From assembly GCA_963921795.1 (NCBI GenBank), contig OY997650.1, positions 21,158,522 through 21,222,521 of the forward strand: a stretch of DNA of 64,000 nt. Reading direction: 5' to 3'. Each line of letters opens with the position of its first letter. Position 1 is the first letter of the stretch. Shown one piece after another: positions 1-11,269 of this stretch. Below the pieces are notes generated by a model. It did not search any database. It saw only the letters and a program-made list of their open reading frames with translations, and had not been told where the DNA came from. The position numbers were made by a program, and so were the translations under genes. The stretch comes from Nannobrachium achirus (lineage: Eukaryota; Chordata; Actinopteri; Myctophiformes; Myctophidae).

Positions 1-56
1 ATACACTCATTTCCATGCAGGGCAGGCTACTAAATATTTTATGTATTACCCTTATG

Positions 57-217
<161 letters not shown>

Positions 218-322
218 GCCATATACACTTTATTCCAGGCTGCAGCTCAGGCTATTCAGTGCACGGCTCGCTACCTGCCAATGGGGCTTTAACTGAGAGG
301 AGCGCAGGTGTTATACTGCAGA

Positions 323-646
323 TTAAAGGAGTAGTTCATCCCAAAATGACTTTTTTTCTATTGATTACTCATGCCATAGATACTTGAGTTCAATAATATT
401 TTTTTGTATTTGTCGCATTCCTAAGACAAAAATTTGATTATAGTAGATTTACCCCCATTGATTCCGGATGGGGACCCAAATTCATGGCCCTGGATGGGGA
501 AACTATCAGGGTAAATTCACTATAATCACATTTTCTTTTTCTTAGGTATGCGACAAATACAAAAAGAAATGTTATTGAACTAAAGTCTCCATGGCATGAG
601 TAAACAATAGAAAAAAAGTCATTTTGGGGGTGAACTACTCCTTTAA
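323..646. mobile_element. TTAA-flanked foldback MITE
   Basis: The element starts with TTAAAGGAGTAGTTCATC and ends with the inverted equivalent GAACTACTCCTTTAA. The arms run about 135 bp each and are nearly continuous (roughly 323-457 and 512-646) around a short non-palindromic centre, so the single strand would fold into one long hairpin. TTAA at both ends is the target preference of piggyBac and Kolobok transposases. There is no coding capacity. It resembles the abundant teleost MITEs that start TTAAAGG; the exact family name is not assigned. Confidence 0.88.
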
Positions 647-1305
647 ACCTCTGCCTCCATCCAAGTTCACCCCTCTCCTCCCCAATAACCCTCGCCTCCA
701 TTCCGTCATGCCACCATCCGGACCAGTACGCCACCACCACCGCCACCACCGCACCACACTCCCCCGTCCCCCACTTGTGTCATCCCTTGCCCCCTCTTTT
801 GCCCCCCTCCGCCCTGCCCCTGTCCTCCTCATTGACTTGATCTCTCCATTCATCTGCCAGCGTATTTCCTGTGTGCAGGAAGGGGGTGGTCAGTGGTTTG
901 ATAGACCCATGAAGGCCCCCCTCCCATCCCCTGTTAACCCATGAAGGCCTCTGATGGCCCCTGTCATCGGTTCCCACAGCCAGCCTGTCTGTCAGCCCCG
1001 ACTGACTGACAACGGTGTCACCCCCCCATGCCTGACCCGTGCAGCTGCCCAGTGCACACGCCCACTCACTGTAGTACCCCCTCCCTCACACACACACACA
1101 CACACACACACAAAACCCCATACATGAATAATAACCCCACCTCCCCATTCTACCCGCTCTACTGATCTGTCAGGCCGGACGCTGAATATGACTGACAAAA
1201 CAGACCTCACACCTCACCTGACACCCATCAGATCAGTGGATGAGAGAACAGAGAGAAGGTGGAGAAAGCACGTGACATGAGCGCTGTGTCTCTGTACGTT
1301 CATGA
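647..1305. other. C-rich non-coding stretch
   Basis: C/T-rich sequence with many CCCC and CACC runs and a short CA array at 1087-1112. The open frames (Pro/His-rich on plus, Gly/Arg-rich on minus) reflect composition only. No splice-bounded exon or recognisable repeat was seen. Confidence 0.6.
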
Positions 1306-1431
1306 GTGATTCGTTCATAAGAACGAATCACAAGAAAGAACCACGATTTGTTCATTTCATTCCCTTAAGTGATTCGTTCATAAGAACGAATCACAAGAAA
1401 GAACCACGATTTGTTCATTTCATTCCCTTAA
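1306..1431. repeat. 63-bp tandem duplication with internal palindrome
   Basis: Two essentially identical 63-bp units, 1306-1368 and 1369-1431. Each begins with an 11-bp inverted repeat (GTGATTCGTTC / GAACGAATCAC) around a 4-nt loop. Because 63 is divisible by three, the frame stays open and gives an artefactual repeated peptide. The identity of the units implies a recent duplication. Confidence 0.95.
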
Positions 1432-1650
1432 CATATTACATTCTTAGTTTAGTTCACCCCTTCGCCTCTCCGAGTCCAGTGGTGGAAAAAGTACTAAAAT
1501 GTTTGACTTAAAGGGATATTTCACTTTCAAAAAAACTTTTGGTAATTTCATCATCTAATCAGGCTTTTATGAACACCCTGAACAGTTTTTAATTAGCTTG
1601 ATTGAATATTTAGATATTTGATGTAAATGTTACCAGGCCCTCCAGGCCCA

Positions 1651-2013
1651 GGGCCTCTCCCCACACACACCCATTGTAACTTCAAACTTCATTTTAACCA
1701 TGATAGATTCATTAAAAACACCCATTATTTTTTCTAGTGACTCATAATACCCTCCTTATATGTGAGCAGGCCGTGTTTTTTCGATAACTTTTTTCATTTA
1801 TTTTTAATATTTCTTTTTTTTGTATTTCATTTTTTCCATTTTCCCAAATAATTAATAAAAATAAATGAAAAAAGTTATCGAAAAAACACGGCCTGCTCAC
1901 GTATTAGGAAGGTAAAATGAGACCCCAGAAAAGATAATGGGTGTTTTTAATGAATCTATCATGGTTAAAATGGAGTTTGAAGTTACAATGGGTTTGTATG
2001 TGGAGAGAGGCCC
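1651..2013. repeat. Large inverted repeat (foldback)
   Basis: The left arm, about 1651-1808, is matched in inverted orientation by about 1853-2013, with a short A/T-rich spacer. Shared blocks include GTGTTTTTAATGAATC and its complement, and AACACGGCCTGCTCAC and its complement. Near the left edge is TTAAAGGGATATTTCAC at 1508, but no clear matching right terminus was found, so the outer boundary is uncertain. Confidence 0.85.
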
Positions 2014-3695
2014 TACCACTGCTCCCTAACTGTAGTGAGGAAAATAACTTTTCCTCTTCCCCCTCCTCCAAAAAGAGTGGAAAGATGTTGTTCTTCAACG
2101 TCTGTAAATATCAACCATACCTCTGATACAAACGTTCACTGTAAAGAGCCCATGGTAAAGTGAAACGGCAGTGAGCCTCGATGGACATGGACAGCTAGTC
2201 TAGCCTAATATGTTGAAAAAGACCCCATCTAAGTTTCCTTTTTATGTGTAGACATTGTCCTTTTTAATAAGACGGAAAATATTAAATCCTGTTGGTTATT
2301 GATTAATCACCGGATTCGAGAGATGGGGGCTAGTCGAGGTGAGTGTGGTTCATTCAGCCAAAATCCGTCTCACTTGCGTTTCAAATTGTATCCTTTGACT
2401 TGCTGGTAATATAACTTACTGACACAAAGTATTTATAAAAAAAGACTTGTGTCGATGAAATTAGAGTGAAATCCTGATCGAGGACATGCACTGTGCACTG
2501 CTCAGATATGCTCTGCTCTCGTGTGCTGCGAGGTGCAATATGTGGCGCGCGGCCGCAACAGGAGCGGAATTTGAGCGGAGGGCGGGTCGGCCCGCACATA
2601 CGTAGAGAACTATGAATGACAACATAATTACTGTACGTTCTCTCTCACCCAAAACGTACACGAAAGCAAATGTACAGAACTATAAACAAGCCTTAAGCAT
2701 GACGCAGACTCGAGAACTCACAACACCTCCGAAGCAGCGCCTAAAGATACAAAGTTATTACATGGACATGATGATAACAGGCATATGAATCCCCAGTACC
2801 TAAAGATACACAGAAATTAAAAGATAGAAGAACATGATACAACACATGAACCTGCTTCAACCTGCGATGAATGACATGCTGACCTTATGTAGTGTGAAAT
2901 GCTACAGAAGGAGGCTGGGGAGCTGGAGGGAGTTTGTTCACTGACTGCCTGGCATATTCTTTTTTAGCAGCCAGAGATGATTGTGTGAGAGAGAAACTCT
3001 GTCTGCCTAAAAAGTCAGTGTAGATTGAACCGGATGTGTTTTACTTGTTATCGTACTCTTTCTATTTCTATTCTTTTGTACTCTTCTTCAGCCACCTGAT
3101 CAGGCTGGCACTTTCTCTACCAGCTGGAGCGTCGCCCTGCCCAACCACAACAACCATATCTCACTGTCTGTGTGAGCGAGGCCTGGCGGGGGGCTTTCAG
3201 AGCCAGCAGAAGGCAAGGTCTGTCTCTCCAGACACACATCAGAGTGATGGAGAGCCACTGGAGCGGGCCAAGGAAGCCCAGATCGCACTGCCCGGAGCCA
3301 GCTGCATTAAAGAGCTGCAGGAGAATTAAGTGGAGACTCACGGCTGGGGAGAGGAGGCTGTCTGTCAGAGGATGAGATAATCTGACGGGTGTCTGACGAG
3401 ACAGGCAAACACAGACAAACGCAGGTACGCCGAGTGGAAAGAAACACGGAAAAATGCCTCGGAGGCTTATTTTGGATGAACCACTCGGGGTGTTATCTTA
3501 AAAGGTATAATGAATGTCTCTTTCCGTGGAAATGAATATGAGTTTCACGGTGAAGACAAGCCGGCTTTAATGTGGCGTAGAATGATGCAGGGTCATGTGT
3601 GTCTGCCTGTGTCTCGCCGTCTCAAATGGTGAACCCGGTCGCCTGTTAATATTTAATTTAGATGTTATCTTAATTTTCTTTCTACTATTATTATT
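2014..3695. other. Non-coding, no recognised feature
   Basis: Mixed-composition sequence with a small CpG-rich patch near 2530-2595 that includes a NotI site. The frame at 3036-3329 has no codon pattern, splice context or recognisable domain. Nothing here is supported as a gene. Confidence 0.5.
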
Positions 3696-3696
3696 A

Positions 3697-3925
3697 TAGG
3701 GGTGGCAGTGGCTCAGGGGTACAGTGGCCGCTCGACAACCGGAAGGTTACCAGTTCGATCCCGGGCTCCCCCAGAATTACTGTCGAAGGGTCCTTGAGCA
3801 AGACACTGAACCCCTTAAGTTGGTGCCCTAAGGTGGTTTGCTCCGCGATTGGTGCGCGTGAATGGGTGAATGTAAGCGCCTTGGATAAAGGCACTATATA
3901 AATGCACCATTTGCCATTTTCTGTG
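3697..3925 (+). mobile_element. tRNA-derived SINE, teleost type
   Basis: The head resembles a tRNA: box A-like GTGGCTCAGGGGTACAG and box B-like AGTTCGATCCC. The body has TCCTTGAGCAAGACACTG and GTGAATGGGTGAATGTA. The tail has GGCACTATATAAATGCACC and ends in a CATTTGCCATTT motif. This arrangement is typical of a widespread teleost SINE. It is transcribed by RNA polymerase III and mobilised by a partner LINE. Non-coding. Confidence 0.85.
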
Positions 3926-4663
3926 CAAGGACTCTTTGTTTCCTCAGTGATGCCAGTTCTCCCATCTTAAATATAATCGTCCTCTTAAACATAAGAGCTG
4001 CATGCCTGCGCCTGGCAATTTGTTGGTGGCGAGGCTGGCATTTTAAGCTGCACATACGTTTCTGATTCAAGCACTTAAGTTGTTCTTTTGGGTTTCCATT
4101 CATGTGTGGTTTGGGCAGTACGGGCCCATCTTCTTCCCCTATATACTCTGCTGTTTACTGAACAGTAAAACCTAGGGGCCCCAGACCGACGTGGGTTCAC
4201 ACCAAGGCTCCACATTCCCACCAGAGAGGATACCGATTTCTTGCGGTATAAAACTAATAACCTGACCCAGAACCCCAAACACTTCCTCTTCCCGCAAGAC
4301 AGCAGATCATATTTTTTGTTATGTTATTCTTCATCATATTTCGGCATTGGCCTCCAGAGTGCCTTGTAAACTAGAACCCACCATTTGCTGGTTATTATTG
4401 TTATTATTTCTTTATTTCTTTCTATTTTTCTTTCGTAAAATGGCACACTTGGCACAATGGCAAAACGTCTTAATACAACCTCACACCAGTAGATTTACTC
4501 CCTCCCTCAAACAGCCCCTCCTGTACAGTGTGCCAGAGTTGCTTTAGGGACTTTTAAGTGAATTAGAATTGCCTTGAAATTACCCTGGAGACGACAATGG
4601 AGGGAGCAAGTCAGAAAGAAAGAACAGAAGAGGAGAGTTTGAGAGAGAATAGAGTGACATGTG

Positions 4664-4675
4664 GAGAGAGAGAGG

Positions 4676-4741
<66 letters not shown>
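4664..4741. repeat. (GA)n microsatellite
   Basis: Almost pure GA array. Together with the array at 4963-5046 it generates a long Ser/Leu minus-strand frame that is not a gene. Confidence 0.96.
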
Positions 4742-4746
<5 letters not shown>

Positions 4747-4961
4747 GCGTGCATCTGAGAAAGCAGCAGATAAATAGAATTGAATATGAATGGAAAGAAA
4801 ATGGGAATATAATGTAGACTGAGGAGATGGAGAAAAATAGAGAGCAGATTATCGAGAGAGAATTGGAAAGACAGAGAGAAAGAGAGAGATAGAGAGAATT
4901 TTTGAGATAGTGTTAGGGATATCAGGCAGTAGATGCTGAGAAATAGAAGATAAAGAGGTAA

Positions 4962-4962
<1 letters not shown>

Positions 4963-5046
<84 letters not shown>
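4963..5046. repeat. (GA)n microsatellite
   Basis: About 40 GA units ending in a GAAA-rich tail. The 220 bp between this and the previous GA array is also GA-rich, suggesting one decayed array. Confidence 0.96.
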
Positions 5047-5051
<5 letters not shown>

Positions 5052-5069
5052 AAGAAAGAAAGAGAGGAA

Positions 5070-7070
5070 ACAGAGCACTGGCTTTTCCTTCCCCCCTCCT
5101 CTGGATTCCAGGTTAATGACTGGGCTGTAATGGTGCTGGGTTGCAACCCGCCAAATGAAACAAGGGCCCCAGCCAGCCCAACTATGTTTATTTCTCTCCA
5201 TTTTTCATCTTTGCCTCTTTTTTTCACTCTCTTTTTTTTCCATTTGTGACATGAAAAAAAGAATCATATATACAGAATCTGCAGTTAATTTGCATGGCAG
5301 CCCACTATTTTCTTCTCTCTTTTTGACTGCCCCCCCCCCCACTCTCTCTTCTTTCTCTTTCTGCAAATTCAGCAAGTCTGTTGGCCAAAGCAGGGATTTG
5401 TGGCTGGTGTTGCTCACTAACCAGTGGAAGGGATATTTTCTTTTTTTTTTAGAAAAATTCCCCCCTCTGCGAATAACTCTCTCTTCACTGTGGCCTCATA
5501 TACTGACCTGAGGAAGAGTTGGTTGATGGCCCACTGAAAGACTGACCACCACAAGCTGTCATTGCTTAACAATGACCCCATGACAACCTGAGTTCAAACC
5601 TAAGGGAAACTCACTCGCTTTGGCTATCGCTGTCGTCATCTTTTTGGACACGAGAAGAGTTGAAGCAGTGCATCTTCGCTCTCTAAAGATCGCTATCCAC
5701 TGCATATGCCTTTGCGAGAGAAGAGATTATACCATTTGAGCCTACATTTCCAAACATAACAGTAAAATACAACAGAAGAGACTTAATTTGTTCCAGGCAG
5801 TATCGCTGGTATGAAATGAACAGTCGGTGACTGAGTCAGAGGCACGCAGTGTTGTTGGAACAGACAGTAATAAGCTTCTGGAAGAATCTTTAAGCCTGCA
5901 CACTCACGCACACAACCTGGACCCAGCAAACCCAGTAGTTCAGAGCCTGGTCAGGTTCTGTGTTTCTGATCAGCCCTGGGAGCCACTGATGGGCCCTGGT
6001 CCAACAGCCACAGTGGCGGGATGAGAGAAAGCCAGGCTGCATGCCACAGGGGATTGCTAGGATCAGTGCATCTCTCCCCCTATCTCCGGATGGGTTTGAG
6101 GGCTGCAGGTTTTTCTTGCGAGTGGATATGAATTCTGGCCATGATCCTTATTTGGTTCAATTTACGGGCGCCAATGCAATGACCGCAAAGTCATAACACG
6201 GACATGGATCTTTCCCATGTTCATGGTGTCCAACCAAGGAAACCACAACTACAGCTGTAGTATCCTATTCGATACCGCTATATAGACTTATTTGATGTTA
6301 CTGGGCCACAATCACTGAAACTGGGGTTTGAGATGGACTTGCATGCTACAGTATTTTGAGTAATTATATGAGTAATTTATGTCTCTAAAGCAGTAGCTGT
6401 GTCATACAAAGGTTCACAGTGCATTCATTTGTAATATATATACCTCTGATCTACCAATTCATTGTTGAAACATGTGTGTAAAGAAGGCTTTCATATCATA
6501 CTTTTCCCTCAGTCGTAACGGATACCACCGTGAGTTACACCGTGTCACAGGAGGCCTGGAACTCCAGTCTGACATCATAGACTCTATCTTTGGGCCGACA
6601 ATGGGACTCCATATATGGATATGACTGACTCATTGTGACACCACCGGGACGACACAAGCACCGTAGCCAACGATATACTGTAACTGTAACTCTTCTAGCG
6701 GCACCATCAGGCCGATTTTTGCAAAACACATTTTTGGACACTGCTCCAACAGATTTTTCCCCAAAACCACGCAAAGCGGTGGTACATAGTATCTCTAGTC
6801 TAAAGTCATGTCATCAACATGGATCTGTCCCATTTCACATATTCCCTCCTGATTGGCTACGATTGCCATCTAAAGTTTGTGTATGCGACCTAACGGTATC
6901 TCCGATTTCCCCCCCTATAGAACCTTCAAGCCGCTCAAATCAAGTCTTGTCTAATTGTTCCATGGAAGACTGCAGTGTAAATGCAGTGTGTGATTAGAAT
7001 CTAATGTGTGTTTAGCTCAGATAGTTACAGTAGTTGTTGGGTGTTTTTCAGTGGCGTCAGTTCAGCCAAA
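5070..7070. other. Non-coding, no recognised feature
   Basis: Apart from poly-C and poly-T runs near 5330 and 5441, about 2 kb of ordinary composition. Frames at 6535-6774 and 6635-6997 overlap on opposite strands and show no protein family signature. Confidence 0.5.
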
Positions 7071-7119
7071 GCTAAGGTATGGCAACATGACAAGACCAGT
7101 CATGTTGCCATACCTTAGC
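7071..7119. repeat. Perfect 21-bp hairpin
   Basis: Arms 7071-7091 and 7099-7119 are perfectly complementary (GCTAAGGTATGGCAACATG and its complement) around a 7-nt loop. A third, partial copy of the arm word (GCCATACCTTGCCATACCC) follows at about 7163. CAGTGGCGTCAG at 7049 resembles a hAT terminus, so this may be the core of a small MITE. It is unrelated to P1. Confidence 0.9.
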
Positions 7120-7920
7120 AACAGGCACAATGAAAGTACATTTTTGATCCCTGTAGCCAGCTGCCATACCTTGCCATACCCAATTGGCGCCTCTGTGATA
7201 CAGAGCAAGATTTGCACCTTCAGGTCAGGTCTCCACACTGTAGTGACTCTTATAGCACTGAGTCACTGATCTACTAATAAAATGGCATACTGGCTTATAG
7301 TCTAAGATGATGTTGGCCAATAAGTTTACAGAGATGGCTAATTTAAAAGAAAAAAGAAAACTGTGTTTTCCTGGAATAGACCTAGTCTGAAAAGAACAAT
7401 GTGTCTAAGAAGACACATTGAAGAAACTGAGGTACTTTCCACTTTGAAAATAAGAAATCGAAATATCATCTTTAACAATATGTTGTCTATCTTATGCTGC
7501 GGTTCTGTGCAAATATGTGAGTTTATTATTCACATGTGCAAGTCAGCTACTGTACAGTTACAAGACACAAATCATTATTTGTTCACTTTTAAAGATGATG
7601 CATTTTAAGCTGTAGGACAACATACAAGTCTGCTTACATGATGTGTAAGCACTTGCCTTCCCTTGACGACCTCAGGCTTATGCAAAGGCTAAAATGTAAT
7701 TTAGATGGCATATTTATATAGACCGATGCCAGGCCAGTTTCGACTTGGCCTCCTATCATACATCAAAGCTATAATAGTGTGTATAGCTTCGATGTACAGA
7801 TTATTGATGTTGATGTTTTGATTGTTCTTTTATTGAATACTGTAGGTTCTTGGTCTACCTACGTTTTTAGATGACTATTTCTAAGCATTTGGTGTTGGTT
7901 GGTTGGGTAACTGTATAACG

Positions 7921-8100
7921 CTGGTTCCCAAGCACTTGTGGGTCACAGCCACAATTTTATGAGTCCCTTAATTTTTGTTTCCTATATTTCTTACAACGCG
8001 ACGTGAAGCGGCGCGTTTTGTGAGCTTGTAGATCTGCTGTTTTCAAGCTTGGGTCCCAGGGCAAACGTCGAATTTCTCTTTTGGGTCTCGAGCCTCTGAG
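7921..8100 (-). mobile_element. hAT-like MITE family A, copy 1
   Basis: Read on the minus strand it matches the family A copy at 32099-32463: head with GACCCAAAAGAGAAATT, then GGGACCCAA, a P1 hairpin, and the other end with GGAAACAAAAATTAAGGGAC and GCTTGGGAACC. The P1 hairpin (7991-8044) has a truncated left arm. The AT-rich half is much shorter than in the fuller copies. Confidence 0.75.
7991..8044. repeat. P1 hairpin, left arm truncated
   Basis: The right arm GTGAGCTTGTAGATCTGCTG is intact. Only ACAACGCG of the left arm remains. Confidence 0.85.
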
Positions 8101-8487
8101 AAAGCAGACCAATGTGAAGTGAAACTTACACCCCCTCCACCCCCCATCCATTCTCACATGGCAGCTCCAGCAGTGACCGCACCCTGGCCTGTTGCTGCAG
8201 CTCCCAGCCAGGCCCTTATGAGGCCTCTCTCTGCCCTGCCCGCCGCCTGTCAGGAGTTGAAAGGATTTGACTCGCTAAGCGTTTCTGCAAATGGCCACGA
8301 TGCCGTGTACTTACTGTATCAGCATAGCGGTCAGCTGTAGTTGCAGGTGGCCTGTCCTCCTGTCCACTGCAGGAATGAGAGGATCAAATATCAGATATAC
8401 AGATAGACGGCTCAGCACGCATAGAGAGACAGGAAACCAAGGGCAGCGAGAGGAGAGACATAGGCCTATGCGAGACGGGACGGGAGT

Positions 8488-8718
8488 TAATAATAATCGT
8501 AGTTACCTACTTTCTCCTGAGGGGGGAATTCAGTATTTTCAGCCCAACCCAGCTGATTCTCTGCCCACAAGGAGCGCGTGAGCAATTAGGGGTTAAGAGT
8601 CTTGCTCAAGGACACACATCGACATTGCTGGCCTGGCCTGGAATCGAACCAGGGACAACCAGGGGCTCTCTGGTTCCCTAAGCGGGCTCCCGACCCAAAC
8701 CATTCAGCTATGCCGATT
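8488..8718 (-). mobile_element. tRNA-derived SINE, family 2 (minus)
   Basis: On the minus strand it has TAGCTGAATGG as a box A-like segment, then GGTTCGATTCC as box B, then CAATGTCGATGTGTGTCC, GAGCAAGACTCTTAACCCC and a tail with GCTGGGTTGGGCTGAAAA. The copy at 19527-19728 matches it throughout in the opposite orientation, so the family is defined by two independent copies in this window. Confidence 0.87.
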
Positions 8719-8740
8719 CAAACCCATTATGGTCTGTGCA

Positions 8741-8961
8741 CCAAGTTTCCCAAATGACTGATTCTTATGGGTCACGACTTGAGTAAAAATCCCATTTTCT
8801 TTTCCTACATTTTTTTAATATATATTTAAAAAGATGGGAAACAAAACAAATTGAAGAATCTTATGAATTAAAAAAAAAAACATTATTTTCACTAGTTTGG
8901 ATCCCGGGCGAAGGTGTAATTTTTCTTTTGGGTCACAGGCTAAAAAATGTGGGAACCACTG
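8741..8961 (-). mobile_element. hAT-like MITE family A, copy without P1
   Basis: The minus strand begins CAGTGGTTCCCACATTTT and continues GTGACCCAAAAG and ATCCAAACTAGTGAAAATA, the exact context that holds P1 in other copies. It then passes directly into an A/T-rich segment without any hairpin, so this is an empty or deleted P1 site. The other terminus (GTTTCCCAAATGACTG) is decayed. Confidence 0.78.
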
Positions 8962-9189
8962 CACGACTAAGTAACTGGCTGAGCCACAAGGTACCAGACC
9001 CATGTGTTTTTTAGACTCTTATCTTTTTGTTGATAAACCCTTGAAGCAGGGTTCATCGCCATGTTGGCTTGTGGTGGACGTTTATGTGAAAATGAAAATT
9101 TCGCCTTGGACATACAGTACAGTACAAAACGAGTATTACCAGAAACACATAAAGAGATAGCCCTGCATGACCATAACAGGCCTGTAACA

Positions 9190-9247
9190 CTGAGTGTGTA
9201 CAAATGGAACCAAATGGACCCCATTTGGTTCCATTCGAACACACTCA
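9190..9247. repeat. P2 hairpin, copy 1
   Basis: Near-perfect palindrome with the arm word AAATGGAACCAAATGG bounded by GAGTGTG / CACACTC. It is followed by GGGTCCTCGCAAATC and GACAACCACTATT, a hAT-like terminus. Two further P2 copies lie at 50905-50973 and 52647-52688. Confidence 0.88.
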
Positions 9248-10105
9248 GAGTTATAAGGGTCCTCGCAAATCAAACGTTTGACAACCACTATTACTAGTTG
9301 GACTTATAATGTGCCATAGTGTCGTAGTAAATCAGTGTCATGCATATTCTGCAGAAAACCTGGAGACTTGAAATTCAGTAATTGGGGGTATTATGATCAG
9401 AATAAGGACATTATAATGGTGTGTAAAACAGAAACTAAAACATTTGCCATGGACAAGGCCAAGTCTTTGCCACGGACACGTTTGTCCTTGTACGGACATA
9501 TTTTTGAACCCTGCCTTAAGAGAAAAGGGGTTCAATGTATTCTCGACCTTTACAAGCAAGTGAGAAATCAGTTAAGACCCGTGGCTTCTTCTCCACGGTG
9601 TCATGCTGTCCTAAAGGCACTGTAAAAAGCAGAAGGGTCATCCCCACAAAAATAAAAATAAAAAAACAGTGCCCGTGGCATGCACTGCCTCCCCGCCTCC
9701 CCTCTGAACCCTCAGCTGCCGAAGCCTGGCCTTTATCGCTCCTGTAAAAACGTCTTAGTGGACCAGTTGAGCTTAGACATGTTGCATGAGACATTTTTGA
9801 CATTTCTCAGATGTGTGTCTAATCAGGAATGGCTGCCGATGTCTGTTGGGCTCTCTAAGTGGGAGAGATGGGTGAGGAAGAGGAGGTGGTGGTATATATA
9901 CCGTAGCTGCATGTGAAATACACAGTGTACAATGCCCAGTGTTAAAGGGGCTGTACGTGATATACGTAAATATCGTCGTTGTCCGATGAAAACCTTGTAT
10001 GTCCAAAACTGTTCGTTTTGCATTTATCATTTTAAAAATGATTTAAACTAGTGAAAACAGCCGATCTACAAGCACACAACGCCTCGCACCGCGAGGCGTT
10101 GTGTG

Positions 10106-10740
10106 ATTGATTGATTGAAGACTTTATTAGAAGTTTGCATAGGAAAAGGTACAGTTTCATGACGGTACAGTTCACTGGTACAAGGTCTACTAAAAGGAGA
10201 TCCATGAAAAGACTAAGCTTATTTCCACAGGAAACCATTAAAGTATCTCATATAACATTGAATGACAGACGAATAGAACACAGTACTATGCAGTAGATAT
10301 GTAAAGAAAAATAAAATGAGAGAACAAAAAAAGGAAAACAATAAGTCTAAACAAACAGTAAGTATATACAAAGAAGGGGCAGGGGAGGGTAGGGTTGGGC
10401 TAGGTTAGTTTTTTTTACCAGTTGTGAACGGCTGCTGCCTGTAAGTGGTTTTTTAGGGCAATTTTAAAGGATGCTAGTGATCCACACTCCTTTATGGCCT
10501 TCGGTAAGGCTTTCCACATTTTGGTGGTATAGCAGAAAAAAGAGTTTGACCCTTTGTTGGTTTTGACTCTGGGTTGAAAGTGATCTGTGGCGCTGCCTCT
10601 GGTGTTGTAATTATGGACATCCTTAATGTTTATAAAGTATTTTGACAGGTACTTGGGTATCATAGCGGTGTAGTGTATCTTGTACACCAGGCCCATTGCA
10701 AGTTGCTGTACTCTGTCATCTACTCTGTGCCACCCCACTC
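10106..10740 (-). mobile_element. 5'-truncated LINE, 3' end only
   Basis: Minus-strand non-LTR retrotransposon fragment. It holds the C-terminal end of the reverse transcriptase ORF (10415-10738), about 310 bp of 3'UTR and a tail of TCAA repeats at 10106-10117. TGTG at 10102-10105 and 10741-10744 is the most that can be seen of a target duplication. A second copy of the 3' end lies on the plus strand at 31150-31248. The family is likely CR1/L2/Rex1-like, judging by the protein end and the short tandem tail. Confidence 0.88.
10415..10738 (-). pseudogene. LINE reverse transcriptase C-terminus (fragment)
   Basis: About 107 residues ending in a stop, with no start of its own. The segment HNYNTRGSATDHF followed by FFCYTTKMWKALPKAI and FKIALKNHL is the typical tail of CR1/L2/Jockey-group LINE polymerases, after the catalytic domain. 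In the intact protein this would follow the endonuclease and reverse transcriptase domains, which are absent here through 5' truncation. It cannot act on its own. The frame is open to the truncation point, so the insertion is not very old. Confidence 0.85.
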
Positions 10741-11075
10741 TGTGCTTGTAGATCTGCTGTTTTCACTACTTTTGTGTGACGGCCTTGTATGATGAAGCAG
10801 GGCTTTACTTTGCGAAAGAACGTACAAATTTGAAACTTGGAGATACGAGGTTTCCACCCGACAACGACGATATGTTCTTTAATTAAGTGTTTAAAAGCGA
10901 TATATTGTGATAGCAGTCAACGTGGCTATATAGAGAGTGTGATTTTCAGGAGAGGATAACAATTTTATCCAATCGGCGGAGAGAACTCATACAGGATACA
11001 CGGCTGGAAGTGATGAAACAAAAACAGAACATTTACAGAACATTGTTGCTACTTACTTACTTAAAAAAGAGTGAG

Positions 11076-11240
11076 AGAAGCACGGTGCAGTTGGTAACGC
11101 TGTCGCCAGCTAGAATGTCCTGGGTTCGATTCCCCGCTGGGGACTCTGTGGGCACTGGGGGCCCATGGGGTTGGCGAAAGGGCCTTTCTGTGTGGAGTTT
11201 GCATGTTCTCCCCGTCTCTCCTAGGGTAGGTACCCTCACA
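11076..11240 (+). mobile_element. tRNA-derived SINE, family 3
   Basis: Contains GCACGGTGCAGTTGGTAACG (box A region), TCCTGGGTTCGATTCCCC (box B) and GTGTGGAGTTTGCATG with TTCTCCCCGTC, all hallmarks of a very common fish SINE. It is weakly diverged and truncated at its 3' end. Confidence 0.85.
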
Positions 11241-11269
11241 AAAAACACAGTTACTGAACAAACACCACA

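Larger units (their letters stand above)
10051..10766. repeat. P1 hairpin split by a LINE insertion
   Basis: Left arm, loop and inner right arm are 10051-10105; the rest of the right arm is 10741-10766. Rejoining across the insertion restores a continuous palindrome. The arm differs from the common P1 core (AGCACAC instead of AGCTCAC) and the opposite arm carries the matching change (GTGTGCT), so pairing is preserved. The outer flanks are CTAGTGAAAACAG and CTGTTTTCACTAC. Confidence 0.93.
9942..10880. mobile_element. Foldback MITE G holding P1 and a LINE
   Basis: The left end starts TTAAAGGGGCTGTACG and continues ATATCGTCGTTGTC and AAAACCTTGTAT. The same words occur inverted at about 10834-10872. 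At the centre is a P1 hairpin whose right arm is separated by a 635-bp LINE fragment. Without the LINE the element would be about 300 bp. The right terminus is not clear. Confidence 0.7.

Noticed and set aside
2520-2600. CpG-rich patch with a NotI site as a CpG-island promoter
   Set aside because: Under 100 bp, with no associated exon or splice signal.
4611-5227. 196-residue Ser/Leu-rich frame on the minus strand
   Set aside because: It is GA-array translation with GA-like filler; no start context or domain.
9041-9521. Possible inverted-repeat element (CTTGAAGCAGGGTTCA / TGAACCCTGCCTTAAG)
   Set aside because: Only about 16 bp match with mismatches and no target duplication was seen, too weak to call.
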